From NCBI GenBank assembly GCA_963803065.1, contig CAWDKW010000013.1, forward strand, positions 62,001 to 126,000: a stretch of 64,000 bases of DNA, given 5' to 3'. The number at the start of each line of letters is the position of its first letter. The first letter of the stretch is position 1. Shown piece after piece: positions 10,694 to 19,179 of this stretch. The stretch is from DASXMT01 sp963803065 (GTDB lineage: Bacteria > Actinomycetota > Acidimicrobiia > Acidimicrobiales > RAAP-2). The notes below the pieces were generated by a model. The model was not told the DNA's origin and made no database searches. It was given only the letters and a program-made list of their open reading frames with translations. The translations under genes and the position numbers were made by a program.

Positions 10694-12142
10694 TCATCGA
10701 GCGGCGTTCTTGATGCGGAGGATCAGCTCGGTCACCTGGTTGTAGATCTGGTGACGCTCCTTCATCAGGTTGGTGATCTTCTCCACCGCATGCATGACCG
10801 TGGTGTGGTCGCGGCCCCCGAATTCCCGGGCGATGGCCGGGTAGCTGAAGTCGGTCAGGTCCCGGAAGACGTACATGCCGATCTGGCGGGCCGTGACCAG
10901 GGGGCGCCGCCGGTTCGGCCCCTTGATCTCGTCGATGGTGAACCCGAAGGTCTCGGCCGTGGCCTCCAGGATCATCTGGGGGGTGATGCTCCGGGGCTGG
11001 TCGGCTGAGACGATATCGGAGAGCACGTGTTCGGCCAGGTCACGGCTGAGCGGGTGGCGATTGAGGCTGGCATAGGCGGTCACCCGGATGAGGGCGCCCT
11101 CGAGCTCCCGGATGTTGTCGGTGACGTAGGTGGCGATGAACTCCAGGACCTCATAGGGGACGTCGACCTGTTCACGCTCGGCCTTCGACTGGAGGATGGC
11201 CAACCGGGTCTCGAGCTCAGGGGGCTGGACCTCGGTGATCAAGCCGGACAGGAAGCGGCTTCGGAGCCGGTCCTCGAGCGTGGCGATCGATTTCGGTGGG
11301 CGGTCCGAGGTCAACACGATCTGCTTGGAGGCTCCATAGAGTGAGTTGAAGGTGTGGAAGAACTCCTCTTGGAGGGATTCCTTGCCCTCCATGAACTGCA
11401 CGTCATCGATCAACAGGACGTCACACTCGCGGTAGCGCCGTTTGAAGGCGGTGGTGGCGTTGGTCCGGATGGCGTCCACGAACTCGTTCATGAACGTCTC
11501 GGTGGAGACATAGCGGACGTGGCGGCTGCTGAAGTTCTCCATCACGTAGTTGCCGATGGCATGGAGCAGGTGGGTCTTCCCCAGACCGGCGTCTCCGTAG
11601 ATGAAGAGGGGATTGTAGGAACGGGCCGGAGCCTCGGCCACCGACTGGGCCGCGGCATGGGCGAAGCGGTTGGAGGAGGCAATGACAAAGGTCTCGAATG
11701 TGTACCGGGTGTCCAGAACCGGCGACTCGTACCGACCAGTCCGGCTGACCTGGGCTCCCGAGCCCGAGTAGCTGGTGGAACTGGAGGAGTTGTTCCCGTG
11801 CCGGTCCCCGAAGCGTTCGTCGTCCTCCATGGCCGCTGACCGCTCGATGTGAAAGTCGATGTCGTCCTCGTCGGTGGTCGGGTCGTGGGCGATCGGGGCC
11901 ACGACCTCGAGCCGGACGGCGAGGGACGTTCCCACCGTGCCCACCACGGTGTCCTGGATGAGGCCGAGGAAGCGAGACTCGACCCGATCCCGGATCAACG
12001 TGTTAGGGACACCGAGGACGAGTTGCTCGTTGTCGATCGACAACGGCGTGATCCCGGACAGGTAGGCCTGCCAGATGGAGTCGGAGACCTGTTCCCGCAG
12101 GGCTTCGGAGCATAAAATCCACAACCGCTCGGTGTCGTTCAC
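10694..12142 (-). CDS. dnaA: Chromosomal replication initiator DnaA
   Basis: 482 residues from the GTG at 12142, chosen because GGAGG sits 5 nt upstream; the longer frame to 12190 runs into DnaA boxes. Domain I (RLWILCSEALREQVSDSIWQAYLSG) is followed by a flexible Ser/Gly linker. The AAA+ domain has Walker A GDAGLGKTHLLHAIG, Walker B DVLLIDDVQFM and sensor TSDRPPKSI. The C-terminal helix-turn-helix carries the DnaA-box reader GGRDHTTVMHAVEKI. It binds and melts oriC and is probably autoregulated by boxes at 12115-12202. Confidence 0.98.
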   Translation of the reverse strand: MNDTERLWILCSEALREQVSDSIWQAYLSGITPLSIDNEQLVLGVPNTLIRDRVESRFLGLIQDTVVGTVGTSLAVRLEVVAPIAHDPTTDEDDIDFHIERSAAMEDDERFGDRHGNNSSSSTSYSGSGAQVSRTGRYESPVLDTRYTFETFVIASSNRFAHAAAQSVAEAPARSYNPLFIYGDAGLGKTHLLHAIGNYVMENFSSRHVRYVSTETFMNEFVDAIRTNATTAFKRRYRECDVLLIDDVQFMEGKESLQEEFFHTFNSLYGASKQIVLTSDRPPKSIATLEDRLRSRFLSGLITEVQPPELETRLAILQSKAEREQVDVPYEVLEFIATYVTDNIRELEGALIRVTAYASLNRHPLSRDLAEHVLSDIVSADQPRSITPQMILEATAETFGFTIDEIKGPNRRRPLVTARQIGMYVFRDLTDFSYPAIAREFGGRDHTTVMHAVEKITNLMKERHQIYNQVTELILRIKNAAR

Positions 12143-12202
12143 ATGGACCTCCACCTGTTGGCGCCCGGGTGCGTCCACAACGAAATCCACAGTTGTGGAT
12201 TA
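12115..12202. promoter_or_regulatory. DnaA-box cluster at the dnaA start
   Basis: Box-like 9-mers lie at 12115-12123 (AAATCCACA, inside dnaA), 12171-12179 (GCGTCCACA), 12184-12191 (AATCCACA) and 12194-12202 (TGTGGATTA). The last two form a near-perfect inverted pair around one G. This fits autorepression of dnaA or a second origin element. Confidence 0.65.
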
Positions 12203-12495
12203 CGATGTCCCGGCTCTGTGTGACCCGCCATCATGGTGAGGAGTGCCTCGGGTTCTGTTCGTTCTGGGGTTGGTTGTGGCGACCGACGGATCCCGGGCCC
12301 TGTGACTCGTTGGTGCGCTTCACCGTGTTCGGAACGGTACACCGTGCCCATCGGGGACGCTGAGCCTGGCGGGACTAGAGGAATGGCCCTGATCGCGCCT
12401 AGCATGGTGGGCTGACTGCCTTGTCGTCACGACAAGGCCCCCCGCCGTTGTGAGCGGTGTCGCTCCCCGGTTCAGGGCGAGGAAGGATGTGAATT
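12143..12495. other. dnaA-rpmH divergent spacer
   Basis: 353 bp between the dnaA start and the rpmH start. It holds the upstream DnaA boxes at its left end, must contain divergent promoters, and near the right end has GTCGTCACGAC inside CTTGTCGTCACGACAAG (about 12420-12436), a perfect inverted repeat. No small ORF looks coding. Confidence 0.5.
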
Positions 12496-12630
12496 GTGAA
12501 ACGAACGTACCAACCGAACGTGCGCAAGCGCGCCAAGACCCATGGTTTCCGGAAAAGGATGTCCACCCGGGCCGGGCGCGCCGTCATTCGGTCGCGCCGA
12601 CTGAAGGGGCGTCATCGGCTCTCGGCGTGA
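12496..12630 (+). CDS. rpmH: 50S ribosomal protein L34
   Basis: 44 residues, starting MKRTYQPNVRKRAKTHGFRKR and ending RLKGRHRLSA, the normal L34 sequence and length. The GTG at 12496 is preceded by GAGGAAGGA. The TGA stop overlaps the rnpA GTG start (GTGA at 12627-12630), coupling the two genes as in most bacteria. Confidence 0.97.
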   Translation: MKRTYQPNVRKRAKTHGFRKRMSTRAGRAVIRSRRLKGRHRLSA

Positions 12631-13070
12631 CCTGCCTGGACGCGTCGGCTCCGGAGGCGTCGGCCCGGATCGATCGGATTCGTTCGCGGGACACGTTCTC
12701 AGCGCTGCGACGGTCAGGCCGGCGAGGACGATCGGGGCCGGTGTCGGTGACGTTCCTGGATCAACCCTCCTGGTCAAGACCACAATTGGCCTTCGCCTTC
12801 AGCCGGAAGGTCGGGAACGCGGTGGTTCGGAACCGTCTTCGGCGTCAACTTCGTGCGTTGTTCACCGAAGGAGGAGGGCAGGCGCCAACAGGTGCCTATC
12901 TGGTGAGTGCGGGTCCCGGGGCTGCCGGGCTCCCGTTTGATGAATTGAGGAAGGCGATGACCCAAGCCCTGCGGACAGCGACCGGCTCCAAGAGCGTCGG
13001 CGCCGGTCACGGGAGACCTGGCGGCGAGGCGACGAGCCGCGCCCCGGCAAAAGCGGCGGCGAGGCAATGA
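12627..13070 (+). CDS. rnpA: Ribonuclease P protein component
   Basis: 147 residues from a GTG overlapping the rpmH stop. The family core is seen in FAFSRKVGNAVVRNRLRRQLRALF, including the RNR-x-x-R RNA-binding signature. It assists the RNase P RNA in removing tRNA 5' leaders. The C-terminal 30 residues (GSKSVGAGHGRPGG...) are a low-complexity basic tail longer than usual. The stop overlaps the yidD start. Confidence 0.93.
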   Translation: MTCLDASAPEASARIDRIRSRDTFSALRRSGRRGRSGPVSVTFLDQPSWSRPQLAFAFSRKVGNAVVRNRLRRQLRALFTEGGGQAPTGAYLVSAGPGAAGLPFDELRKAMTQALRTATGSKSVGAGHGRPGGEATSRAPAKAAARQ

Positions 13071-13393
13071 GCCGGGCCCGAGAAGCGGCCGGCCAGGCGG
13101 ACCCGGCCGTGTCGGGGAGCGAAGTGTCGGGAAGCGAAGGAGAGGGACGGGAACCAAGAACCGCTGCTCGGGCGGCCCTCGCGCTCATCGGCGTGTATCA
13201 GCAGTACCGTGTGGGGCGCCCTACCGGGTGTCGCTTCATTCCGACTTGTTCGGCCTATGCCGATGAGGCCATCAGGATTCACGGCGCTGGTCGGGGCACC
13301 CTCCTCGCGATCCGTCGCCTGATGCGATGCCACCCGTGGGGCGGTCATGGCGTCGATCCCGTTCCTGATCGGAGCGCAGTATGCAGTCACTGA
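13067..13393 (+). CDS. yidD: Membrane protein insertion efficiency factor YidD
   Basis: 108 residues. The core GVYQQYRVGRPTGCRFIPTCSAYADEAIRIHGAGRG...RRLMRCHPWGGHGVDPVP is diagnostic, with conserved cysteines. About 35 disordered Ser/Glu-rich residues precede it. It is a small membrane-associated helper of YidC. ATGA overlap with rnpA and a 13-bp overlap with yidC indicate tight translational coupling. Confidence 0.94.
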   Translation: MSRAREAAGQADPAVSGSEVSGSEGEGREPRTAARAALALIGVYQQYRVGRPTGCRFIPTCSAYADEAIRIHGAGRGTLLAIRRLMRCHPWGGHGVDPVPDRSAVCSH

Positions 13394-14520
13394 TCTTTAG
13401 CCTCGGAGTCCTGGACAGTCTGACCAAGCCAATTGGAAAGATCTTCCAGCCACTGTTGGATTTCGTGGCAGCAATTCTTTCCTTCTTCTATTCGATCATC
13501 CCGAACTACCCGATCTCGATCGCGCTGTTGACCATCGTGATCATGGCGGTATTGACGCCTCTGACGGTGAAGAGCACCAAGTCAATGGCGGCGATGCAGG
13601 CACTCGGTCCCGAGATGAAGAAACTGCAACAGAAATACAAGGGTGCGGAGAATCGCGCCCAGCTCAATGAAGAGATGATGAAGCTCTACAAAGAGCACAA
13701 GGTCAATCCCGCATCGGGTTGCCTGCCCATGTTGTTGCAGATGCCGGCGTTCCTGGTCCTTTACGACGTTATCAGGGGGATCACCAACACCGTGCAGGTA
13801 AATGGCCACACGGTCGCGCAGCCGCGATACATCTCCCACACGTCGAAGATGTACCACGATATCGTCGCCGGGCACGGTCAACTCTATTCGTTCGGTATGG
13901 ACTGGGCCAAGAAGTTACTCCCCTTCTCGAGCCACAACCCCTTCGCCATGTTCATTCCGTATCTGCTCTTGGTGCTGGCCGCTATTGGGCTGCAATATCT
14001 GCAGATGAGCCGACTCAATGCCCGTAATCCAGCCGCATCGGCAAATCCGCAGGCGGCAATGCTGCAGAAGTATATGCCAATTGTGTTCGGGCTTATTTAC
14101 CTTAATATTCCGGCGGCAGTTAACGTTTATTTCATCGTGTCTAGTGCGATCCGTATTGGAACTCAAGAGGTCTTGTTCCGGCGCGGCATTGTCGGTGGAC
14201 CGCCGGCGCGGGCCCAGGAGAAGGAAAACCCGGCCCGGACGCCCAAGCCGGGAACAGCGAGACCGAAGCCGGGGACCGGCGCTCGCGAACGACCGACGAA
14301 CCGGCCGCGATCAGGGATCAGGAAGTGGATCAGGGCAACGTCCCGGGACGGCGGGGACGGGAAACCGCCCAGCGAGCGGCCGACCGGCCGGCAGCAGACC
14401 GGCTGGCAGCAGACCGGCCGGCAGCAAGCCCCGTCCGAAGAGCGGCGCAGGCCCCACCAAGGATGGCGCGCCGCGTCAGCCGGGGCCCCGTCCGACCGGG
14501 TCCAAGGGGACAGGGAGTGA
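13381..14520 (+). CDS. yidC: YidC/Oxa1 membrane protein insertase (C-tail frame in doubt)
   Basis: 379 residues as read. Membrane segments include ILSFFYSIIPNYPISIALLTIVIMAVLTPLTV (TM1/2), then the cytoplasmic coiled hairpin (ALGPEMKKLQQKYKGAENRAQLNEEMMKLYKEHKVNP) and GCLPMLLQMPAFLVLYDVI, followed by two further membrane spans to about residue 260. It inserts membrane proteins with or without SecYEG. After about 14300 this frame loses typical composition, whereas the +1-shifted frame continues as a basic Gly/Ser/Pro tail to 14824, 3 bp from jag. A one-base insertion near 14300-14320 would explain this. Third-position A/T is unusually common in the membrane core compared with neighbouring genes. 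Confidence 0.92.
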   Translation: MQSLIFSLGVLDSLTKPIGKIFQPLLDFVAAILSFFYSIIPNYPISIALLTIVIMAVLTPLTVKSTKSMAAMQALGPEMKKLQQKYKGAENRAQLNEEMMKLYKEHKVNPASGCLPMLLQMPAFLVLYDVIRGITNTVQVNGHTVAQPRYISHTSKMYHDIVAGHGQLYSFGMDWAKKLLPFSSHNPFAMFIPYLLLVLAAIGLQYLQMSRLNARNPAASANPQAAMLQKYMPIVFGLIYLNIPAAVNVYFIVSSAIRIGTQEVLFRRGIVGGPPARAQEKENPARTPKPGTARPKPGTGARERPTNRPRSGIRKWIRATSRDGGDGKPPSERPTGRQQTGWQQTGRQQAPSEERRRPHQGWRAASAGAPSDRVQGDRE

Positions 14521-14824
14521 GTCCAAGGGGACGAGGGCCAAGCCGGGCGGGCCCCGGCCGACACCGGGCCGATCGAGGGGTGACTCCGGCGCTGGCGGAA
14601 CCAGTGGTGGAGGAACGTCGAACGGATCGGGCACGCCCGACAGAACCGGCCGAGGTCGACCGGGTCGATTGGCCAGCCCGAGAGGCACGCAACGTCCCCC
14701 GGGCAACGGTTCGTCGGGCACCAACGGTGGCACCAGCAACGGAGGCGGCAGCAACGGTGATGCAACCGGGGCATCGAAGTCGCAGCCGCCGTCGAAATCG
14801 AAGCGCGACAGAAAGGCTCGGTAG
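14311..14824 (+). other. Probable displaced C-terminal tail of YidC (shifted frame)
   Basis: In the frame starting at positions 2 mod 3 this stretch reads QGSGSGSGQRPGT, then three RPAGS repeats, Gly/Asn/Ser-rich linkers and a basic end KSKRDRKAR, stopping at TAG 14822-14824. Basic low-complexity tails ending this way are common for actinobacterial YidC. It has no start or ribosome site of its own. The alternative is 307 bp of non-coding DNA within an otherwise tight operon. Confidence 0.6.
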
Positions 14825-14827
14825 CAA

Positions 14828-15874
14828 GTGGATTGGGTGGAAGCCAGCGGGAAATCACTGGGCGAGGCGAAAGAGGCGGTCCTTGATCTCCTGGGTGTCG
14901 CCGAGGACGACGCCGAATTCGTCGTGCTCAGCGAGCCGAAGGCCGGGTTGTTCGGGAGGGTCCGTGGTGAGGCCCGGGTTCAGGCCCGGGTCCGGCCGGT
15001 GGCTCCCCCGCCTAAGCGAGGTCGCAGACAGCGGCCTGAACGCCGGCGTGAAAGCAGCGATCGGTCCTCCAACGGCGACCGGGGTCGCCAGCAGGCCGGA
15101 CGAATCAGTGGCGCCGAGTCAAATGGCCGGAAGACAGATATGGCGGAGCAGTCCACTCAGGGAGGCGGGGATGCCGGATCTGATCAACGCGGGTCCTCGC
15201 GCAGTTCGCGCGGCCGGCGCAACCAACGGGATCGAAACGGGGGCCAAGCTCCTTCTGAGGGCTCTCGGTCGGTGACGGCCGTCGACTCCGGCGACAAGGG
15301 CGGGGCCGACGGCCGGCGAGACAGGGATGGACGACAGCGACCCGGCCGTGGTGCCTCGTCGAATGGTGCTGGCCAGATGCCGGCTGAGAGGGAGGATGCC
15401 GTGGAAGAGACATTGACGTTGGAGCAACAGGGTGAGACCGCACGGGAGTTCATTACCGGTCTCATCCGTGAGTTCGGCCTCTCTGCTGAGGTTGGATTCC
15501 GACAGATCGACGACGAGACGGTCGAGGTGGCTGCGACCGGGAGCGACCTCGGGATCCTCGTCGGTCCTCGGGGAGCAACCCTGACCGCCCTTCAAGATCT
15601 GACCCGTACCTACGTGCAGCGCCAGTCGGTCAGCCGTACCGACCGGATCCTTGTCGATGTTGGGGGATACCGGGAGAAGCGCTCGGAGGCCTTGCGCCGG
15701 TTCACGCACGGCATCGTGAACGAGGTCAAGGAGTCAGGGGAGGAAAGGGCGCTCGAGCCAATGTCGGCGCCGGATCGCAAGGTCGTGCACGACGCAGTGA
15801 ACGAGCTCGATGGCGTTGAGACGAGATCGGAAGGCGAAGAGCCGAGGCGATACATCGTCATTGCCCCCATCTAG
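14828..15874 (+). CDS. jag: Jag/KhpB RNA-binding protein
   Basis: 348 residues, GTG start 3 bp after the putative yidC tail. Domains in order: Jag_N (VEASGKSLGEAKEAVLDLLG...GLFGRVRGEARV, residues 1-55), a long disordered Arg/Gly/Ser linker (about 60-190), a KH-type domain (VEVAATGSDLGILVGPRGATLTALQ) and an R3H domain (EALRRFTHGI...ERALEPMSAPDRKVVHDAV). Members bind RNA and affect cell-wall growth and division, often with KhpA. The linker is much longer than in Firmicutes. Confidence 0.93.
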   Translation: MDWVEASGKSLGEAKEAVLDLLGVAEDDAEFVVLSEPKAGLFGRVRGEARVQARVRPVAPPPKRGRRQRPERRRESSDRSSNGDRGRQQAGRISGAESNGRKTDMAEQSTQGGGDAGSDQRGSSRSSRGRRNQRDRNGGQAPSEGSRSVTAVDSGDKGGADGRRDRDGRQRPGRGASSNGAGQMPAEREDAVEETLTLEQQGETAREFITGLIREFGLSAEVGFRQIDDETVEVAATGSDLGILVGPRGATLTALQDLTRTYVQRQSVSRTDRILVDVGGYREKRSEALRRFTHGIVNEVKESGEERALEPMSAPDRKVVHDAVNELDGVETRSEGEEPRRYIVIAPI

Positions 15875-15955
15875 GCGGCACGTCGCGGCGCCGGGAGAGG
15901 CCACCCATCGCCGCCGCATCCATCGTGTCGAAGCTGCGCTAGTTGAACGGCCGGG

Positions 15956-16642
15956 TTGGTCGTGATCGCCCATCTCCATTCCGGAGGCGACTCGGACGGG
16001 TTGCTGGCCCGGCTTCCTGCGCGGGTGCACGATCAGCTGCGACGGTCATCTGAGCACGGATTTCTTGGGACCATGCCGATTGACGACCAGATCGATCATG
16101 CCCTTGGGTTCGTGTGGACGATCGAAGCCGAGTCGAAGGGGTCACCGGCATCGGTAGTCGATCTTGGAACCGGGGGAGGGTTGCCCGGCCTCGTTCTGAT
16201 TGCATGTTGGCCGGAGACCAGGTTCTTGCTCATCGACTCGAACCGACGTCGCGTCGAGTTCTTGACCGAGGAGATGGAGAGGACCGGCGAGACCGGCCGC
16301 GTTTTGGTCGTCGGGACGAGAGCCGAGGAGGCGGGCCGGAATGACGCGTTCCGGGAGCATGCGGACGTGCTCGTGGCCCGATCGTTCGGATCACCGGCAA
16401 CGACCGCAGAGTGCGCCTCTCCCCTACTGACCGTGGGCGGCCGGGCGGTCGTCTCAGAGCCGCCAGGCGAGGAATCGGGCGAACGATGGTCACACGAAGG
16501 GCTTGCTCAACTGGGAATCGAGCGCGGCGGGCGGTATCGATTCGTGGACCGATTCAGCTACCAAGTGCTGGACAAGGTCGAGGCTTGTGACGAACGGTAT
16601 CCCCGCAGGGTAGGCGTGCCGGCTAAACGTCCTCTCTTCTGA
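15956..16642 (+). CDS. rsmG: 16S rRNA (guanine527-N7)-methyltransferase
   Basis: About 228 residues; TTG at 15956 or GTG at 15962 could start it and no strong ribosome site decides. The SAM-binding motif VVDLGTGGGLPGLVLIACWP and acidic loop LLIDSNRRRVEFL are seen, and the C-terminal PRRVGVPAKRPLF is the RsmG signature. It methylates N7 of G527 in 16S rRNA; loss gives streptomycin resistance in other bacteria. Position between jag and parA is conserved in the phylum. Confidence 0.94.
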   Translation: MVVIAHLHSGGDSDGLLARLPARVHDQLRRSSEHGFLGTMPIDDQIDHALGFVWTIEAESKGSPASVVDLGTGGGLPGLVLIACWPETRFLLIDSNRRRVEFLTEEMERTGETGRVLVVGTRAEEAGRNDAFREHADVLVARSFGSPATTAECASPLLTVGGRAVVSEPPGEESGERWSHEGLAQLGIERGGRYRFVDRFSYQVLDKVEACDERYPRRVGVPAKRPLF

Positions 16643-16720
16643 TCCTGGCCGGGATCCTCCTGGGTGGGTGTGTCGGCGGACCAGGCCGAGCTCATCGCCG
16701 TCAGTGACGCCGACCCTCGA

Positions 16721-16736
16721 TGTTTCACGTGAAACG
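16721..16736. promoter_or_regulatory. parS: parS centromere site 1
   Basis: TGTTTCACGTGAAACG matches the universal ParB site TGTTTCACGTGAAACA at 15 of 16 positions with a perfect 14-bp palindrome. ParB loads here and spreads as a CTP clamp to form the partition complex. Confidence 0.93.
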
Positions 16737-17493
16737 GTCGAGAACGCCTACTCGACTCAGCGCGCCGAGATGGACAGGCCCAGCCTCCTCGAGGCGATCA
16801 CTCGAACGAGCCACTGCTCAGCGTGCCCCATTTGGCTAGGAAGGCGGACCCTGGATTATTTTCGACCAGGCCGAGTACATGTATATAGAGTACAAGTAGA
16901 TTAAAGGTGGCAGGCGGGGACGGGGCGCCTGGGATACCTCCCTTCGACTGCGCCGAGAGGATGACAGACTCCGCAGCTACGACCTCCCGACCGCGCTGGT
17001 GGCTCCGCTCGCTGAGCCAAAATCGGGTCGCACTCGGTCGTCGACCCGCCGAATCGTGAAGTTGGCGTCAGCCGGTCAGCGCAATTGCCGGGCCAGCTCC
17101 TGGGCAGGAGTCCTCCATCTTGATGCTTCCGAGGTCGCGTGTGCACGAGATCAATCAAGCGTCGAGCCGTTGGAGTTTGAACCTACCCCTTTGTCCTTTG
17201 GGGGAGATCTTCGGTAAGAAAGCATTTGGGTCTTGTTGGTGGCTGGTAGGCGAGGGTCGATCGGCTGGCCTTGCCCCCGGACGAGGCCTCTCTTCCGGCT
17301 GGCCTGATACCGCTCGCCGGGCCACCTTTGGCCGACCGTTCGGAGATCATCACCGGGTTCTGGAAGGTGTTCTCCCATGTCTCCCAGGATGGCGCTGGGG
17401 TGACGGATGGCCGCCACATGACCCACATGACTCCACCCGTCTACGAACGAGATGGATCTGCAGAGTCCCTCGGCCTGAACGCACGGTCACTGG

Positions 17494-17535
17494 AAGATGG
17501 TCTCGTGGCACAAAGATGGTCTCGTGGCACAAAGA
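17494..17535. repeat. 19-bp tandem repeat
   Basis: AAGATGGTCTCGTGGCACA is repeated twice without mismatch (17494-17512, 17513-17531), followed by the start of a third copy. It lies in the non-coding parS region. No function assigned. Confidence 0.8.
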
Positions 17536-17720
17536 CATCTCTGAATTGTTCAGGGAACCGTCACGCAAGGATGTTCGAGAAAATCTGGCTAGGGGACGAA
17601 GCACGGACTGGCACGGGCAGCCCAGTGCGCCCACCTGGGCGCCGCGCTCACCGGCGGGCTCGCTCGTTTCCGCCAAGGGCGATTGTCCGCCGTCGCGTGG
17701 ACTGGTAGAGGTCGCCCGTG

Positions 17721-17736
17721 TGTTTCACGTGAAACA
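17721..17736. promoter_or_regulatory. parS: parS centromere site 2
   Basis: TGTTTCACGTGAAACA is a perfect 16-bp match. It lies 43 bp upstream of the chosen parA start, so ParB bound here could also affect parA expression. It is exactly 1000 bp from the first site. Confidence 0.96.
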
Positions 17737-17778
17737 TTCGATCGGATACCCTTGACCTTCGAGCGGACGGAGGCGAGG

Positions 17779-19179
17779 ATGGAGGCCTTGAACCTGAGGC
17801 CGAGGAGATCCATCATGCGCGGCCGTCGCCGAGATCGAGACAAGGCGTCTGACCAGGAGAAGCACGACTCTCCGGTAGAGGTTGAGCCACCGTCCTCCGA
17901 TCAGAGCGCCGACGGAGAGCGCACCCAGGTGACGAACCTGGCAGACGTGGCTCCCGATGAACCCGACGGTCAGATCGGTCAGATCATCTCGGCGGCCGGG
18001 TCCGAGGGCGAAACGGTAGCCGCGGCTGGGTCCGAATCAGAGCCGTCGAAGGTGAGAGCAGCGCCGGTGTTCGAGCCTCCTGTCGCTGAGGCCAGAGAGA
18101 CCGAGGCCGAGACCCGCTCCGACGGAGACTCCGCTCCCGCTGCTCGGGCAGAGAACCTGTCGGGCACCCGAGCTGAAACGACGACAAGCGGCCGCGCCGA
18201 AGCCACCACCTCGGCTACGTCCGTGACCACGATGCCGGCTCCGCCCGAGACCACGGCCCCGGCTGACACCACCGCCCCGCCCGCGCCCCGTGCGGCGACC
18301 GTGGACGCGGAGACGGACAGCGCAGCCGGCACGGAGAGCGGGGATCTCGTGGATGCGTCGCCCGAGAGCGCCTCAAGCGGGGGAGAGGAATCACAGACCG
18401 CTTCACACCTCCCGCTCCCCCGGATCATCGCTGTCGCCAACCAGAAGGGCGGCGTGGGCAAGACCACGACGGCAGTCAACCTGGGCGCCGCCCTGGCCGA
18501 GCTGGGCTTCCGGGTGCTGGTCATCGACCTTGATCCCCAGGGAAATGCGACCACCGGGCTGGGGGTGGACGCCAGGAACTTCGAACGGTCGATGTACGAC
18601 GTCATCATGCGGGACGACCCCCTCGAGGACTGCATCGAGCCGACCAACATGAAGAACCTCTTCGTTGCTCCGGCCACCATCGATCTGGCCGGAGCCGAGA
18701 TCGAATTGGTACCTGCCTTCAGCCGGGAGCTCAAGCTCAAGCGGGCTATCGCGACGGTGATCGACGACTTCGACTACGTGCTGATCGATTGCCCACCGTC
18801 CCTCGGGTTGATCACTGTCAACGGGCTGGCCGCGGCCGCCGAGGTGATGGTCCCGATCCAGTGCGAGTACTACGCCCTCGAGGGCCTCAGTCAGCTGCTG
18901 CGCAACGTTCACCTGGTCGCGTCCAACCTCAACGACGGGCTCGACGTGTCGACCATCGTGCTGACCATGTATGACGCCCGGACGAAGCTCTCCGACCAGG
19001 TGGCATCGGAGGTGCGCGAGCACTTCGGGGCGAAGGTGTGCCGGAACGTCATACCGAGGACCGTCCGCTTGTCGGAAGCCCCCTCGTTCGGGCAGCCGAT
19101 CTCCGTGTTCGATCCCACCTCCCGAGGGGCCATTGCCTACCGGGAGCTAGCAAAGGAGGTCAGCGGTGGCGCGTCGTAG
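17779..19179 (+). CDS. parA: Chromosome partitioning ATPase ParA with long acidic N-terminal extension
   Basis: 466 residues from the ATG at 17779, chosen for GGAGG 5 nt upstream and because the longer frame reads through parS. Residues 1-214 are low-complexity (Ala/Glu/Thr/Pro/Ser) and acidic. The deviant Walker A is ANQKGGVGKTTTAVNLGAAL, Walker A' is VLVIDLDPQGNATTGLG and Walker B is DYVLIDCPPSLG. ATP-ParA on the nucleoid moves ParB-parS complexes apart. The extension is far longer than in most chromosomal ParA proteins. It overlaps parB by 14 bp. Confidence 0.95.
   Translation: MEALNLRPRRSIMRGRRRDRDKASDQEKHDSPVEVEPPSSDQSADGERTQVTNLADVAPDEPDGQIGQIISAAGSEGETVAAAGSESEPSKVRAAPVFEPPVAEARETEAETRSDGDSAPAARAENLSGTRAETTTSGRAEATTSATSVTTMPAPPETTAPADTTAPPAPRAATVDAETDSAAGTESGDLVDASPESASSGGEESQTASHLPLPRIIAVANQKGGVGKTTTAVNLGAALAELGFRVLVIDLDPQGNATTGLGVDARNFERSMYDVIMRDDPLEDCIEPTNMKNLFVAPATIDLAGAEIELVPAFSRELKLKRAIATVIDDFDYVLIDCPPSLGLITVNGLAAAAEVMVPIQCEYYALEGLSQLLRNVHLVASNLNDGLDVSTIVLTMYDARTKLSDQVASEVREHFGAKVCRNVIPRTVRLSEAPSFGQPISVFDPTSRGAIAYRELAKEVSGGAS

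Larger units (their letters stand above)
16643..17778. other. Long rsmG-parA spacer carrying two parS sites
   Basis: 1136 bp with no recognisable protein. Short frames exist (for example 16668-16904 and 17120-17755) but their translations are Trp/Arg/Pro/His-rich, match nothing and include parS sequence, so they look non-coding. It holds parS sites at both ends, an AT-richer block near 16855-16905 and a 19-bp tandem repeat at 17494-17535. Confidence 0.6.

Noticed and set aside
12143..12190. Upstream dnaA start
   Set aside because: Lies among DnaA boxes; the GTG at 12142 has GGAGG at ideal spacing.
17120..17755. 211-residue frame in the parS spacer
   Set aside because: Trp/Arg/Pro-rich, covers the tandem repeat and parS, and has no ribosome site or family match.
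17683..17778. Longer parA start
   Set aside because: Would encode through the parS palindrome; the ATG at 17779 has a proper ribosome site.
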